From: a virus
Virus record (IMG/VR): IMGVR_UViG_3300044972_000644
Location: 1 to 20,774 of that record
Reading direction: 5' to 3' (one strand)
Length of the DNA: 20,774 bases
Every line of letters starts with the position of its first letter. Position 1 is the stretch's first letter. Shown one piece after another: positions 14,323 to 20,653 of this stretch. Under the pieces are notes generated by a model. The model saw only the letters and a list, made by a program, of their open reading frames with translations. It did no database searches and was not told where the DNA came from. A program made the position numbers and the translations under genes.

Positions 14323-14352
14323 AAAAAAGGGTGGGCATTTAAACACCCACCC
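14323..14352 (-). terminator. Intrinsic terminator after the MCP gene
   Basis: The minus-strand RNA has GGGTGGG, a 10-nt loop and CCCACCC (7 bp, all but one pair G/C), followed by six U. It lies after the MCP stop and also after the end of the -1 frame extension (14359), so the extension stays inside the MCP transcript. It is a classical Rho-independent terminator. Confidence 0.9.
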
Positions 14353-14358
14353 CTCAAT

Positions 14359-14439
14359 TTATTGTGATAGTAAATTGTCACCATCTTGACCCAACAATTC
14401 ATCTAAGTTCTCACTCAGTAGAAATTGTGGGCTATCTAT
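14359..14439 (-). CDS. -1 frame extension of the major capsid protein
   Basis: After the MCP stop the -1 frame is open for 26 codons (IDSPQFLLSENLDELLGQDG, then DNLLSQ) and ends at TAA two bases before the terminator region. It has no ATG of its own; the only possible separate start would be a TTG inside the MCP gene. The reading is acidic, Leu-rich and protein-like. If the ribosome slips on A AAC CCA (14439-14445), the product is MCP plus 26 residues, 373 aa. A short C-terminal tail like this could be a minor capsid form comparable to T7 gp10B. The open frame and slip-site layout are seen; use is inferred. Confidence 0.6.
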   Translation of the reverse strand: MDSPQFLLSENLDELLGQDGDNLLSQ

Positions 14440-14445
14440 GGGTTT
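14390..14445 (-). promoter_or_regulatory. Programmed -1 frameshift signal (slip site + hairpin)
   Basis: In the MCP frame, GTA AAC CCA TAG places the heptamer A AAC CCA (X XXY YYZ form, 14439-14445) right before the stop. A 7-nt spacer (14432-14438) follows, then a 42-nt hairpin (14390-14431): CCCACAATT pairs with AATTGTTGGG with one bulged U, and inside it CTGAGT pairs with ACTTAG around a GAGA loop. Heptamer, 5-9-nt spacer and stem-loop are the three canonical parts of bacterial and viral -1 frameshift signals. The CCC slip codon is less common than A or U runs, so efficiency may be low. Confidence 0.6.
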
Positions 14446-15479
14446 ACAATTGAAACACAATTCACATAGTTAACACCAGCAAATTTATCTCCAGCCTCGT
14501 AGATGTCAGTTGGTAAAGTAACAATCTTACCAGTAGCAGTTACGATAACAGATAAGTTACCACAATCATCTTTTAATGTAAGGTCAACTGGTACACCAGC
14601 AGGAGTGAATGCAATTGTACGTGAGTAACCAGCACCAACAGATGGTGTAAAGTTTGAATTCCACTCAGCCAAATTGTAAGATAACCATTGGATTGCTCCA
14701 GCAGTAGTTACCAATGCTTTAGTTTGACCACCTTGTGCAGTTGCAACACGAGCATCATAAGCAAAACCAAAACCATTTTGTTGAGAGATTGCTAAGATAT
14801 CAATACCACTTTGTGAGCAGCATCCAGCCTTAACAGCATTAGCATATCTCTGCATTGCTGCACCACCAAAAGCAATTGGTGCTGCTGGGTAGTTAGCCAT
14901 TGCAGTTGCTTGAGTAATATCAGCAAGTGCAAATGGGTTAACATCATTAGTACCATTAATAGTATTTACTTCTAAGCAATCACCAGTCACAGTGTAGAAA
15001 CCTTCAACATCAGTACCCCAGTTACCGATTGCAGCAACTGCTTGTGCAGCAGCAACAGATGCAACTTTTCTATCAATTACATCCATAAGGCGCATAACTG
15101 ATTCAAGAAAGTATACACTATTATCTTGGCAATGACGAGCAATATCAGCACCTGAAATTAATTGGGATGCTTGATAAGTGTCAGTAGTCTCTAATGTGTA
15201 GGTCTCAGTTGAGTCACCATATACATTAGTAGCAGTACAATTACTAATATCAGCAGCAGCAAGAACTTCTGATTCGGGTAGACGTTGAATCCATCTTGCT
15301 TCAACGGTTCTCAATTTTCCGTTTCCAGTAGAAACTTCTTGACGGATTAATTTAACATTTTCAGGTGAGTTAAGATACTCAAGAAAAGGTAAAGACTCAC
15401 GTTGACCTACCTCAATGAAGAGTTGACCAAGTGGCATTTGAATGTTTGGACATTCTGAAAGTATACGAGAAATTGACAT
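14436..15479 (-). CDS. Probable major capsid protein
   Basis: The product has 347 aa. It follows a scaffold-like gene and has its own promoter, long leader and terminator, as expected for the most abundant virion protein. The N-terminus (MSISRILSECPNIQMPLGQL) is helical, a Thr-rich part is at about 80-102, and an Ala-rich helix (VASVAAAQAVAAIGNWG) is at about 138-155. The C-terminal half is strand-rich (VDLTLKDDCGNLSVIVTATG, IVTLPTDIYEAGDKF). The composition and layout fit a divergent HK97-fold capsid protein, but no strict motif proves it. Ten or so Cys residues, including GCCSQ and HCQD, are unusual for a capsid protein. Its 3' end carries a likely -1 frameshift signal. Confidence 0.75.
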   Translation of the reverse strand: MSISRILSECPNIQMPLGQLFIEVGQRESLPFLEYLNSPENVKLIRQEVSTGNGKLRTVEARWIQRLPESEVLAAADISNCTATNVYGDSTETYTLETTDTYQASQLISGADIARHCQDNSVYFLESVMRLMDVIDRKVASVAAAQAVAAIGNWGTDVEGFYTVTGDCLEVNTINGTNDVNPFALADITQATAMANYPAAPIAFGGAAMQRYANAVKAGCCSQSGIDILAISQQNGFGFAYDARVATAQGGQTKALVTTAGAIQWLSYNLAEWNSNFTPSVGAGYSRTIAFTPAGVPVDLTLKDDCGNLSVIVTATGKIVTLPTDIYEAGDKFAGVNYVNCVSIVNP

Positions 15480-15585
15480 TGTTAGTCGATTTATAAAGTT
15501 AGTTTTTGTCTCATTAAAGGTTGAGATGTTTACCTACTTTTTGGTATCGAGTTAGAGTCACGATTGACTACTTTGTCTTTTTGCG

Positions 15586-15599
15586 TGGTAAAGATAATA
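15586..15599 (-). repeat. 14-nt repeat TATTATCTTTACCA, copy 1
   Basis: The same 14 bases occur at 17102-17115, just before the ATG of the 76-aa gene, and in both places they are preceded on the minus strand by an A-run of six or more. Here it overlaps the candidate internal promoter of the MCP leader. It may be a phage regulatory site or a promoter core with TATCTTTA as -7 box. Confidence 0.5.
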
Positions 15600-15617
15600 C
15601 TTTTTTTAATTACCAAA
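15589..15617 (-). promoter_or_regulatory. Candidate second promoter inside the MCP leader
   Basis: TTTG at 15614-15617, a 17-nt spacer and TATCTTTA at 15589-15596 differ from the consensus only in the last base. It would start a transcript near 15584, leaving a leader of about 105 nt before the MCP and separating the upstream structured RNA from capsid synthesis. The TTTG also takes part in the TTTGGTA/TACCAAA helix, so the site may be promoter, RNA structure or both. Confidence 0.45.
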
Positions 15618-16042
15618 CATAACAAGGTCTACTTCCGTGCAAGGGTAAGTAGATAGATAATGAATATCTAACTGACCTCTTAGTAACCTATCCGTGTACC
15701 CCTTTTCTATATTTGAGGTGCTAACCTTGTCTCAACAATCTATCTAATGTTAGTCTTTATAAGTAACCCAATTAACTACTAAGGGATTGATACCCTCTTG
15801 CACTTGGTCGATGTTGACACCTTGTAAGTCATTGCATCTACGTAGCCATTGTTTGTTGGTCTCTTTAACGTAGTTTTTGATTGGTATTCCTACCCTATAC
15901 TCAGGTCAGTTCGTAACGTATCAACTGACTCAGTAGGACTTAGTAAAAATAAAAAAGCCCTGACTGGTGCGACAATCAAGACTTTTAAACAAGGTATTTT
16001 ATTTCCCTCAAAGTTCTTTACGATAGTCGCACCCATCTGTTA

Positions 16043-16072
16043 CAAAGATAAAAAATAAATTAATACCACAAA
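16043..16072 (-). promoter_or_regulatory. Consensus Bacteroidota promoter for the MCP unit
   Basis: TTTG at 16069-16072, an 18-nt spacer and TATCTTTG at 16043-16050 match the Bacteroidota consensus exactly in both boxes and spacing. Its -33 box lies in the U-tract of the terminator at 16070-16099, so old transcription ends where new transcription begins. The predicted start, near 16038, places the first leader helix (GGTGCGAC) at the very 5' end of the RNA. Confidence 0.75.
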
Positions 16073-16099
16073 AAAAAGGGTAACATTTCTGCTACCCTT
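16070..16099 (-). terminator. Intrinsic terminator after the scaffold-like gene
   Basis: The minus-strand RNA AAGGGTAGCA, tetraloop GAAA, then TGTTACCCTT forms a 10-bp stem (one G-U pair) followed by eight U. GAAA is a GNRA tetraloop, so the hairpin should be very stable. It lies 62 nt past the stop of the scaffold-like gene and cuts the head operon ahead of the MCP unit. Confidence 0.92.
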
Positions 16100-16160
16100 C
16101 CCCCATTTACTTAATCTTCGCATAAAAAGTAAACCACTATGAACACTCAAAGATACTAAA

Positions 16161-16976
16161 TTACATACCTAAAAAACGTGGGTTGACTGATTTTGTTTTG
16201 TTAGTTTGAACTGGTTCAATTGCTGGGATGTATGCACCTCTTTGATTAATTGGTTTGCCTTGATGTACATTTTTTTGTATGATACCAGCATCAGTAGCTT
16301 CTTTTAAAAGTACATCTGAGATACCTAAAAATGAACCAGCCTTTGCAGTTGACTTTAATCTTTCTCCACTCTTCTTATCCTTTACAATTGCATTACCATC
16401 ATCTTCTAAATCTATCACATACTTTTCTGCAATGACTGATTTAAACCCCCTAAGAGTAATGTCAGATACAGATGGGTCAATCTTGATAGCAGTAAGTTCT
16501 TTCTCAAAGATGTTATTGATGGTTGACACCTTAGTCTCTTCTTTGACTTTAGTCTTATATGATTCGAACTGATTCATTACATCTTGCCTTGCAGAATCCA
16601 CATCATTGTGTTTCTTTTCAAGAGACTTATACTTAGACTCCCATTCTTTGATTAAGGTCTCTGAGCCGTTACCTGATGCTCTTTTCTCCCACTCCTCACG
16701 TTGTGCTTCAAAGGATTCTTTAGCACGTTCTGATGCGCTCCTAAGTACCTCTTCTACTTTCTTATCTTTAAAGTCATCTTCTGTTAGTACAATACCAAAT
16801 GGTTCAAATGCCTTACGTGCTACGTTGGTAATGCTACCAGTTACACGACCTATCTTAGAAGATAGTTCCTCACTTTTTATCCATTGTGCTGTAAATTTTT
16901 CCTTCGCTTCCTCTATTGATTCTGCGTTTTCGAGATTTAGGAACTTTACCAGTTCCAATGCTTCGTTCTCCTTCAT
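16161..16976 (-). CDS. Scaffold-like capsid assembly protein
   Basis: The product has 271 aa. The N-terminal ALELVKFLNLENAESIEEAK followed by a long Glu/Lys-rich coiled coil (about 85-165, with EAQREEWEKR and WESKYKSLEKKHND) is typical of siphovirus and podovirus scaffold proteins, as is a compact C-terminal region (VIDLEDDGNAIVKDKKSGER). Scaffolds sit inside the procapsid, guide MCP assembly and leave before DNA enters. Its place between the MuF-like gene and the MCP fits well. Its start overlaps the end of the 76-aa gene by 107 nt; the N-terminal motif supports this start in spite of the overlap. Confidence 0.75.
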   Translation of the reverse strand: MKENEALELVKFLNLENAESIEEAKEKFTAQWIKSEELSSKIGRVTGSITNVARKAFEPFGIVLTEDDFKDKKVEEVLRSASERAKESFEAQREEWEKRASGNGSETLIKEWESKYKSLEKKHNDVDSARQDVMNQFESYKTKVKEETKVSTINNIFEKELTAIKIDPSVSDITLRGFKSVIAEKYVIDLEDDGNAIVKDKKSGERLKSTAKAGSFLGISDVLLKEATDAGIIQKNVHQGKPINQRGAYIPAIEPVQTNKTKSVNPRFLGM

Positions 16977-17100
16977 TGTTATTTGTATTTAGTTCAATTG
17001 GTTTAAGTTCTAATTTGCGACCACCATTCATAATGAGTAGTTCAGCAACCATGTTAGATACCTTTTTGATATCCCCATCAGGTGTTACTATTACGTTCAT
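16870..17100 (-). CDS. Small basic protein overlapping the scaffold gene, 76 aa
   Basis: The product has 76 aa and I do not recognise it. Residues 1-40 (MNVIVTPDGDIKKVSNMVAE, LLIMNGGRKLELKP) look like a folded strand-helix unit. The rest, from about residue 42, overlaps the scaffold-like gene in another frame and is strongly basic (KVPKSRKRRINRGSEGK), which could bind nucleic acid or be a by-product of the overlap. It starts 29 nt after the MuF-like gene. The 14-nt element TATTATCTTTACCA lies directly before its ATG. Confidence 0.55.
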   Translation of the reverse strand: MNVIVTPDGDIKKVSNMVAELLIMNGGRKLELKPIELNTNNNEGERSIGTGKVPKSRKRRINRGSEGKIYSTMDKK

Positions 17101-17101
17101 T

Positions 17102-17115
17102 TGGTAAAGATAATA
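17102..17115 (-). repeat. 14-nt repeat TATTATCTTTACCA, copy 2
   Basis: It is identical to 15586-15599 and is also preceded by an A-run. Its TATCTTTA would be a -7 box only four bases from the ATG at 17100, which would give a leaderless transcript; no TTG is found at -33. It may be a control element for the late genes. Confidence 0.45.
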
Positions 17116-17129
17116 ATTTTTTGATTGTG

Positions 17130-18044
17130 TTATATTGGTTTAAAACCTTCTGCTTTTGCTCTTGCCTTTACAGAATCATCTACCATATCTGATTCAATTG
17201 GTAATAAGTAATGTCTACAATTCCACCCACCAACAAAGGTGAATATACTCTTAGCATCAGTACCATCAATTCTACCAGCCCAAGTACCATCTTCAATATC
17301 GTCAATACCAGCAGAATTTTCACCATTACCCCACTTTTCTATTTCTCCCTTATGGAATACTTCACCCTCACGATGTTGACAGAATGGTCTTGTAGTAGGA
17401 ATCTCACCACCAAGATATTCAAAGTAGATAGCACCAATGGTTTCATTTACCGCTGCTGAATAAGACCTATCAGCAACCGCTTGAGCCGTTAATGCAGTAG
17501 TCTTAATGTGTCTCAATAACAAACCTTCATTAGCATCAGTACCAAGTATAGTACCTTGTAGTGCATTAATAGTATCTCTTAGTGGCGCACGTGCTGATAT
17601 GTTAACTACTAATTGTTCTAAGAATGGTTGAGTAACATTGTTCTTTAATCCACTACCAATGAAAGTATCAATAGCATTGGTTTTAGATATTTGAAGTAGC
17701 TTAGTCTGAGCAGCCGTTGGTTCAAATGCTGGGTCAAACTTTTGAGCCACTTCATTAGATAACACCACACCTTCATCAATAGAATTAAGAAAGGTTTTAA
17801 TAACTGCTTGGTATTCCTTACCAGCTAATGCCTCATTTAACTTATCTGCAATGATTCCAATACGTGCTATGTTGTTATCACTCTGTATGATGTTACCAGT
17901 AGAATCTACTTCTAAGTCATTGATAACTGGTAGCAGTTCTTTCCATATTTTTAACTGAACTCTCTCTGTAGCAGTACCCATCTTATCAGGTGTGCTATCA
18001 AAGAGTTTTATTTTCTCCTTAACTATATCACTAAGCGATGCCAC
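17130..18044 (-). CDS. MuF-type minor head protein
   Basis: The product has 304 aa. The C-terminal third carries the MuF signature: TTRPFCQHREGEVF with C222, WAGRIDGTD at 255-263, then FVGGWNCRHYLLPIE with C276 and H278. A long helical N-terminal part (about 25-200) precedes it. Mu gpF/SPP1 gp7-type proteins bind the portal and enter the capsid in a few copies. The gene follows the portal-like gene with a 14-nt overlap, the usual order. No toxin or other effector domain is fused after the MuF motif; the protein ends about 25 residues later. Confidence 0.85.
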   Translation of the reverse strand: MASLSDIVKEKIKLFDSTPDKMGTATERVQLKIWKELLPVINDLEVDSTGNIIQSDNNIARIGIIADKLNEALAGKEYQAVIKTFLNSIDEGVVLSNEVAQKFDPAFEPTAAQTKLLQISKTNAIDTFIGSGLKNNVTQPFLEQLVVNISARAPLRDTINALQGTILGTDANEGLLLRHIKTTALTAQAVADRSYSAAVNETIGAIYFEYLGGEIPTTRPFCQHREGEVFHKGEIEKWGNGENSAGIDDIEDGTWAGRIDGTDAKSIFTFVGGWNCRHYLLPIESDMVDDSVKARAKAEGFKPI

Positions 18045-19941
18045 TCAATAGATTTTGTTGTGCTAATTGGATAGGGTCAAGTACCTCACGAACTTTGCTA
18101 ACTGCTGCTTCTCTTAGTTGAACTATTTGGTCTTGCATAGGTTGCTCAAGGAAGTTTTCATATTCTGCATTAGGTACAAATGTACGTATCAATTCCATCA
18201 CAAGTTGAGGTGCTGATTGATGTAATACATCTTGCCATTTCTCAATAGTACCTAATCCAAGTCGTGCAACTATATCTGCTTGACCCATCAATAAGAGTTC
18301 ATCAGCATTCATTATCAATTCATAGACCGCTGCACTTTCATCATCAGTATAGTTGATGGCTTTGATGTAATTATATACATTAGCATAAGTTACCGCTGGA
18401 GGTACACCAGCCGCAATACCTTCCGATATAACTGCAAGGTAATCACTTGGAGTAGATATGTCAAACGAAGTAGGATATACCAAAGTAACACCCCCAAAGT
18501 ATTCGCCGTAACGCATCTGACCAATAGTGTTAAGCATGAATTCATACATTCCGAATAGTTGGTCAGAGATAGGTTTAACAAACGCATACAAGGCTCTCAT
18601 TTTATTGAGTGAACCAGTAGCAGTTGATGCCTCACCAATAGTACCAGCAGCATCACTTGAAGGTAGATGAAGTACACTCCTTGACTTATCCATCTGAGTA
18701 TTAATCTCAGTTCTCAAGAAAGTTAAGGTATCCATTGGTGGACTTACAAACTTCATATAGTCTCCACTCAATCCACTATCTCCCTCACTCATTGATGTCT
18801 TAGGTTTTACAAGTAGCATTCCAGTTGGACTAAATCTACTCTTTACACCAGCACCACTACAACTTCCACAAGTTCTATACCCACCACCAATAGGGTCAAA
18901 GATTTGACCATTGTCACATCTGTTACCCTCTCTATCTACAAACTCACAAATCTCACCCAATGCAACCATAAAAGGAAATGCAGAGGTAGCCTTTGACATC
19001 TGTAAGTATGATTCATCTAATACCACTTGGTCAAGTAATGGTACTGCCGTGATAAATGGAGATTGAAAGACCAATTCATTATTAACTAACAAAGGTGTAC
19101 CCATCAACTTACGACATGGTACATAGCCTAAGTCATGCTGAAAGTAAACAACTGGTTCACCAAAAGTCATATCACTTTTCTTACCTACTTGTTCTATTCT
19201 CCAAATGTTAACATCGTCAAATAACTCAAGTATGATTCCTGACTCTTCAACCTTGCTACCTACCTTAACATAACTATTATCTTCATCAATCACTAAGTAC
19301 CATCTACCATATTCTTGACCTACGATACGTTTGCAATTATAGTAAGAAGGCATTGGTTTAATTAGGTTGTTACCAATCAATACCTCTTCACCATTATCAT
19401 CGTCTTCAATATCAAAGTCTTCAGGTTCAATGGCAATGATACCATTAGGGTCAATCAACTTTAGAGTAGGTAACATTGATTTTACAAATGCTTCAACACT
19501 ACCAAACTTTTCTATCTCTTCATTAATGAATCTACTAAACGTGTCCTCACCGAATCGTTCATCTGTTTCGGGTCTTACATTGATTGACCAGTTTTGGTCA
19601 GCAAATGCACGTGAGATAGTAGCCTTGAAATCTTCAAAGACATTAAGAGTAGTAGCTTTGTAATTAGCTTTGATGTACTCATATTGTGCCTCTGTTTGAT
19701 TAGGACTTCTAACAGATAGAAGATGGTCAGGGTAGACATCAGCACGAGCATGAGGTAAGATTGAATCATACATCATTGCAGAGAAATTGTAACCATCCCA
19801 GTATTCAGGGTATTGATACATTCCTACTCTTCGCTTAGATATAGGATTGGTCATTGACCTTGACTTATCATTCTCGAATGCCTTATGTTTATAGGCAAAC
19901 TTTCTGACTATCTTATTTACCTCTTCTATAGAGAGTGCCAT
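18031..19941 (-). CDS. Portal-like protein with Cys-cluster insertion, 636 aa
   Basis: The protein is long and acidic, with a portal-like pattern: an N-terminal helical region, a strand-rich wing with IWRIEQVG and EPVVYFQHDLGYVPC, then STATGSLNKMRALYAFVKPI and a long C-terminal helical part. The gene order (portal, MuF, scaffold, MCP) supports the call. A Cys cluster at C332, C342, C358 and C361 (ICEFVDREGNRC, then YRTCGSCSGAG) resembles half of a DnaJ-type zinc finger inserted near the wing-to-stem region. Its ATG overlaps the stop of the 25-aa gene. The dodecamer at the capsid vertex is the DNA entry channel. The call is by context and layout. Confidence 0.75.
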   Translation of the reverse strand: MALSIEEVNKIVRKFAYKHKAFENDKSRSMTNPISKRRVGMYQYPEYWDGYNFSAMMYDSILPHARADVYPDHLLSVRSPNQTEAQYEYIKANYKATTLNVFEDFKATISRAFADQNWSINVRPETDERFGEDTFSRFINEEIEKFGSVEAFVKSMLPTLKLIDPNGIIAIEPEDFDIEDDDNGEEVLIGNNLIKPMPSYYNCKRIVGQEYGRWYLVIDEDNSYVKVGSKVEESGIILELFDDVNIWRIEQVGKKSDMTFGEPVVYFQHDLGYVPCRKLMGTPLLVNNELVFQSPFITAVPLLDQVVLDESYLQMSKATSAFPFMVALGEICEFVDREGNRCDNGQIFDPIGGGYRTCGSCSGAGVKSRFSPTGMLLVKPKTSMSEGDSGLSGDYMKFVSPPMDTLTFLRTEINTQMDKSRSVLHLPSSDAAGTIGEASTATGSLNKMRALYAFVKPISDQLFGMYEFMLNTIGQMRYGEYFGGVTLVYPTSFDISTPSDYLAVISEGIAAGVPPAVTYANVYNYIKAINYTDDESAAVYELIMNADELLLMGQADIVARLGLGTIEKWQDVLHQSAPQLVMELIRTFVPNAEYENFLEQPMQDQIVQLREAAVSKVREVLDPIQLAQQNLLSGIA

Positions 19942-20018
19942 TATGCTACTGATTTAGGAGTTGTAGTATTAATGATGTGTGAGCCACATGACTTAGAACG
20001 ACAAAAAGTAGGTTTCAT
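19941..20018 (-). CDS. 25-aa Cys-containing peptide before the portal gene
   Basis: ATG at 20018 opens a 25-codon frame (MKPTFCRSKSCGSHIINTTT, then PKSVA) whose TAA overlaps the portal ATG as TAATG. It starts four nt after the methyltransferase stop. The exact packing between two real genes argues that it is translated, at least as a coupling leader for the portal. The FCRSKSCGSH segment has two Cys and a His and may hold a metal. The function is unknown. Confidence 0.5.
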   Translation of the reverse strand: MKPTFCRSKSCGSHIINTTTPKSVA

Positions 20019-20022
20019 AGTT

Positions 20023-20613
20023 TTAGTATTTAGATATTAAAGATATACCACGACCTTCAGGTGTGTTTAAAGTTGTTGTGTTGTACTTATACAAAGCAGC
20101 ATAGTCAACAATTCTCTTAGGGTCACTTAAATGAATTGTATCGTGGTAAGCTATTACACCACCACGTGCTACTAACTTTTCTACTAACTTAAACTCAGGT
20201 AGTATTGATTCCCAAGAATGGTCACCATCAACAAAGATTAAATCAAAGTGGTTAGATGGTAGCTTACTTAATTCGTTATGTGAGTTACCTAATATAAAAT
20301 CAATTGACTTACCACCCTCTGCCATATATAACTTAGTTGCATCTGTTCTATAATCATTAATGTCGATACCTACATATTGACCACCCTTAGGTAGTGCCTT
20401 GATAAGATGTTGTGTTGTTTCACCTTCAAAGACTCCAATCTCAAGAATGGTCTTATACTTTGACATTGTAACTAATGATGCTAAAAACTTACCAACTTCA
20501 TCTTCTGAGTTCCAATCGTGCCGTGCAACCTCTGTGAATGTTTCTGTCGTAACAATATCTTTTTCTACTTTATTAGTTTTTACTTTCGGTTTTTTGGTAG
20601 ATATATCTTTCAT
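20023..20613 (-). CDS. Class I SAM-dependent methyltransferase (Methyltransf_24-like)
   Basis: The product has 196 aa. A Lys/Thr-rich N-terminal 30 residues precede a Rossmann core: motif I ILEIGVFEGETT (57-68), the acidic loop VGIDIND with D84, FDLIFVDGDHSW (123-134) and GGVIAYHDT (151-159). The VDGDHSW and YHDT motifs are marks of the Methyltransf_24/cephalosporin hydroxylase-like group, which often acts on sugars, peptides or small molecules. In a phage head operon it might modify virion glycans or proteins; no glycosyltransferase is seen in the window. The fold is sure and the substrate unknown. Confidence 0.85.
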   Translation of the reverse strand: MKDISTKKPKVKTNKVEKDIVTTETFTEVARHDWNSEDEVGKFLASLVTMSKYKTILEIGVFEGETTQHLIKALPKGGQYVGIDINDYRTDATKLYMAEGGKSIDFILGNSHNELSKLPSNHFDLIFVDGDHSWESILPEFKLVEKLVARGGVIAYHDTIHLSDPKRIVDYAALYKYNTTTLNTPEGRGISLISKY

Positions 20614-20645
20614 TTCTTTGGTTTCTTTTTAGTAGGCTTATACAT
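20610..20645 (-). CDS. Possible 11-aa leader peptide before the methyltransferase
   Basis: ATG at 20645 opens MYKPTKKKPKK and stops at TGA, which overlaps the methyltransferase ATG (ATGA). The Lys-rich sequence resembles the start of the next protein (MKDISTKKPKVKT), so it may be a small duplication or chance in A-rich DNA. Its only support is the overlap. Confidence 0.25.
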   Translation of the reverse strand: MYKPTKKKPKK

Positions 20646-20653
20646 TTTTAAAA

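Larger units (their letters stand above)
15480..16038 (-). ncRNA. Large structured leader RNA of the MCP transcript
   Basis: This 560-nt gene-free stretch, read as minus-strand RNA, holds many helices: GGTGCGAC/GTCGCACC (16026-16033 with 15966-15973), CAGT-AGGGCTT/AAGTCCT-ACTG (15931-15966, with a G-U pair valid only in this strand), GTCAGTT/AACTGAC (15905-15929), CTACGT/ACGTAG (15838-15873), GATG..TGAC/GTCA..CATC (15810-15838), ACCTC/GAGGT (15675-15719), TAGATA/TATCTA (15654-15670), CTACTT/AAGTAG (15629-15652), TTTGGTA/TACCAAA (15540-15617) and AGTCA/TGACT (15556-15569). The loop of the 15629-15652 hairpin pairs with 15792-15803 (6 + 4 bp), a pseudoknot. It may be a cis-acting leader or a separate ncRNA; I cannot assign a known family. 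Confidence 0.6.

Noticed and set aside
14323-14386. Small ATG frame after the MCP stop running into the terminator
   Set aside because: It reads straight through the G/C terminator stem and U-run and gives a non-protein-like sequence; the -1 frame extension is a much better reading of this stretch.
15733-16036. Two minus-strand frames in the MCP leader (48 codons from ATG at 16036, then a protein-like frame ending at TAA near 15751)
   Set aside because: The second frame has no ATG and would need a -1 shift for which I see no slip site. Its codons end in C far more often than in neighbouring genes, and the stretch is full of helices. I favour RNA, though a decayed gene is not excluded.
15480-16040. 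Group I intron in the MCP leader
   Set aside because: GACTA and TAGTC segments could mimic a P7 helix, but I could not find convincing P/Q core elements, the distance between the P7 strands is about 200 nt, and the transcript appears to start right at the structure with no upstream exon.
15480-16040. tmRNA or tRNA in the structured leader
   Set aside because: No T-arm consensus, CCA end or acceptor-like closing stem was found.
15849-16058. Plus-strand open frame of 69 codons in the MCP leader
   Set aside because: It runs against all other genes, crosses the promoter and the strong leader helices, and has no recognisable protein features; it is a by-product of the structured RNA.
16050-16125. 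27-codon ATG frame with a hydrophobic end (Arg-rich start, then a TM-like stretch)
   Set aside because: It overlaps the terminator hairpin, and its hydrophobic part is simply the translated U-run and promoter sequence.
16148-16155. TATCTTTG box just past the scaffold-like gene
   Set aside because: It matches the -7 consensus, but there is no TTG at -33, and transcription from it would meet the terminator about 50 nt later.
16561-16580. T-arm-like GATTCGAAC sequences (also near 6864)
   Set aside because: They lie inside well-supported protein genes and no cloverleaf forms around them.
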